In this document: in pieces, positions 5,275 through 6,009 of the stretch
Position numbering within the stretch: the first letter of the stretch is position 1
Layout: each line of letters begins with the position of its first letter
Source of the DNA: JBGOUJ01 sp041477005
GTDB taxonomy: Bacteria; Acidobacteriota; Terriglobia; Bryobacterales; JACQDG01
DNA length: 6,009 bases
Direction of reading: 5' to 3'
NCBI GenBank assembly: GCA_041477005.1
Contig: JBGOUJ010000484.1
Span: forward strand, 1-6,009
Made by a program: the position numbers and the translations under genes
Notes under the pieces: model-generated
What the model was told of the DNA's origin: nothing
Databases searched by the model: none
The model's input: the letters and a program-made list of their open reading frames with translations, nothing else

Positions 5275-5328
5275 GTGGGTCAAAATCCCCGAGCTGCCCG
5301 GCCTGGGGCTGGCGCCTCGAGAAAGTGA
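5275..5328 (+). CDS. Possible 17-codon leader ORF upstream of the metallo-hydrolase
   Basis: A consensus Shine-Dalgarno AGGAGG (5262-5267) lies 7 nt before GTG 5275, which opens a 17-codon frame (GQNPRAARPGAGASRK after the start) ending at TGA 5326-5328. This is 12 nt before the metallo-hydrolase ATG and in the same frame as it. It is the strongest ribosome site in the window, while the larger gene's own site is weak, so translational coupling is possible. The peptide is basic with no recognised domain. It may equally be a decayed start of the downstream gene. Confidence 0.35.
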   Translation: MGQNPRAARPGAGASRK

Positions 5329-5340
5329 GCTGGCAAAGAT

Positions 5341-6009
5341 ATGAAAGCGACTCGCCGCGGATTTCTGAAAGCTGCAGGCGCGGCTGCGGCCGTCCCCTTG
5401 CCCGCGCGCCCGGCGGCCCCCCGCCGGCCGGCCTTCACCCCGACGTCCCCGCTGGAGAAGCTCTCGGACAATCTGTTTCGCCTCGAAGACACCTGTAATG
5501 TCTACCTGATCCGCGACGGCAGCCGGGGCGTGCTGATTGACTTCGGCTCGGGCAAAATCCTCGATCACCTGCCGTCGCTCGGCGTCACGCAGGTCGACTG
5601 GGTCCTGCACACGCATCATCATCGCGACCAGTGCCAAGGCGATCCGCTGGCGGTCGAGCGCAAGATCCCCATCGCCGTTCCGGTCCACGAGCGACATCTG
5701 TTCGCCGACGCGGAGAACTTCTGGCGAAACCGCCGCGTGTATCACCTCTACAATGTCCGCAACGACTTTTACACCATCACCGAGAACATCCCGGTCGCGG
5801 CGGCTCTCCACGATTACGCGAGCTTTCGCTGGAACAACCGGGAGATCTTCGTCCTGCCGACGCCGGGACACACGCCCGGCGCCGTGACTCTGGTGGCGAC
5901 GGTCGACGGCAAGAAGGTGGCGTTTTCGGGCGACTTGATGCACAGTCCCGGCAAGGTGCAGACGCTCTACGACATGCAATACAACTACGGCGGGTCGGAG
6001 GGCGTGGAC
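5341..6009 (+). CDS. Tat-exported metallo-beta-lactamase-fold hydrolase, N-terminal part
   Basis: The frame runs open from ATG 5341 to the right edge (223 codons, no stop). The N-terminus has a twin-arginine signal, TRRGFLK (residues 4-10), then an alanine-rich hydrophobic stretch, so the protein is probably exported folded to the periplasm. The metallo-beta-lactamase fold follows: NVYLIRDG and VLIDFGSG strands, THHHRDQ (91-97) as the HxHxDH metal site, TPGHTPG with His177, and SGDLM with Asp198. Gln97 occupies the place of the last His of the classic motif, which usually ligates the second metal. This may mean altered or single-metal binding. The family covers many hydrolases (lactonases, thioesterases, glyoxalase II-like), so the substrate is not readable. 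The start is fixed by the Tat motif. Same-strand order and a 137-bp gap leave co-transcription with the flavoprotein gene possible but unproven. Confidence 0.85.
   Translation, partial: MKATRRGFLKAAGAAAAVPLPARPAAPRRPAFTPTSPLEKLSDNLFRLEDTCNVYLIRDGSRGVLIDFGSGKILDHLPSLGVTQVDWVLHTHHHRDQCQGDPLAVERKIPIAVPVHERHLFADAENFWRNRRVYHLYNVRNDFYTITENIPVAAALHDYASFRWNNREIFVLPTPGHTPGAVTLVATVDGKKVAFSGDLMHSPGKVQTLYDMQYNYGGSEGVD

Noticed and set aside
5260..5979. Minus-strand frame of 239 codons opposite the metallo-hydrolase
   Set aside because: The plus strand has a Tat signal, HHHRDQ, TPGHTPG and SGD motifs in order; the antisense frame has none.

Overview
The window is GC-rich bacterial DNA with several unrelated metabolic genes separated by repeat-rich, partly decayed accessory DNA. 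The best guess for the host is an Acidobacteriota bacterium of the Solibacter/Bryobacter kind. The basis is a gene set of sugar-acid enolase-superfamily enzyme, secreted DUF5060/DUF4038 glycosidase-like protein and Tat-exported metallo-beta-lactamase-fold protein. A short antisense remnant also resembles the N-terminus of the ABC permeases expanded in that phylum. This is an inference from content; no rRNA or marker gene is present.

Left part (1-2767): the C-terminal half of an enolase-superfamily dehydratase/racemase runs in from the left edge and ends at 477. About 140 bp follow, holding the possible permease remnant and a small promoter/palindrome. Next is an orphan antitoxin-like protein that joins a Phd/YefM domain to a UPF0175 domain; its start appears damaged. 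Its 3' end overlaps by 19 bp the 3' end of a large minus-strand gene for a secreted DUF5060/DUF4038 (apiosidase-like) protein.

Middle part (2768-4207): a toxin-antitoxin remnant sits between two inverted copies of a 34-bp AAGGC-rich tract (2926-2959 and 4031-4064, 32/34 identical by eye). GC-rich palindromes lie inside both copies. A ribbon-helix-helix (RHH) antitoxin gene with a strong, almost leaderless promoter is intact. The PIN toxin it overlaps is cut after about 45 residues and runs into a different, unrecognised coding remnant. This looks like a decayed repeat-bracketed accessory island.

Right part (4208-6009): a 2-nitropropane dioxygenase/nitronate monooxygenase-type flavoprotein is followed on the same strand by a Tat-signal metallo-beta-lactamase-fold hydrolase that runs off the right edge. 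Between them is a 17-codon reading frame with the best Shine-Dalgarno in the window. I see no clear complete new system. The items most worth a second look are the repeat-bracketed broken toxin-antitoxin cassette, the Phd-UPF0175 fusion with its probable one-base start defect, and the small frame ahead of the metallo-hydrolase.
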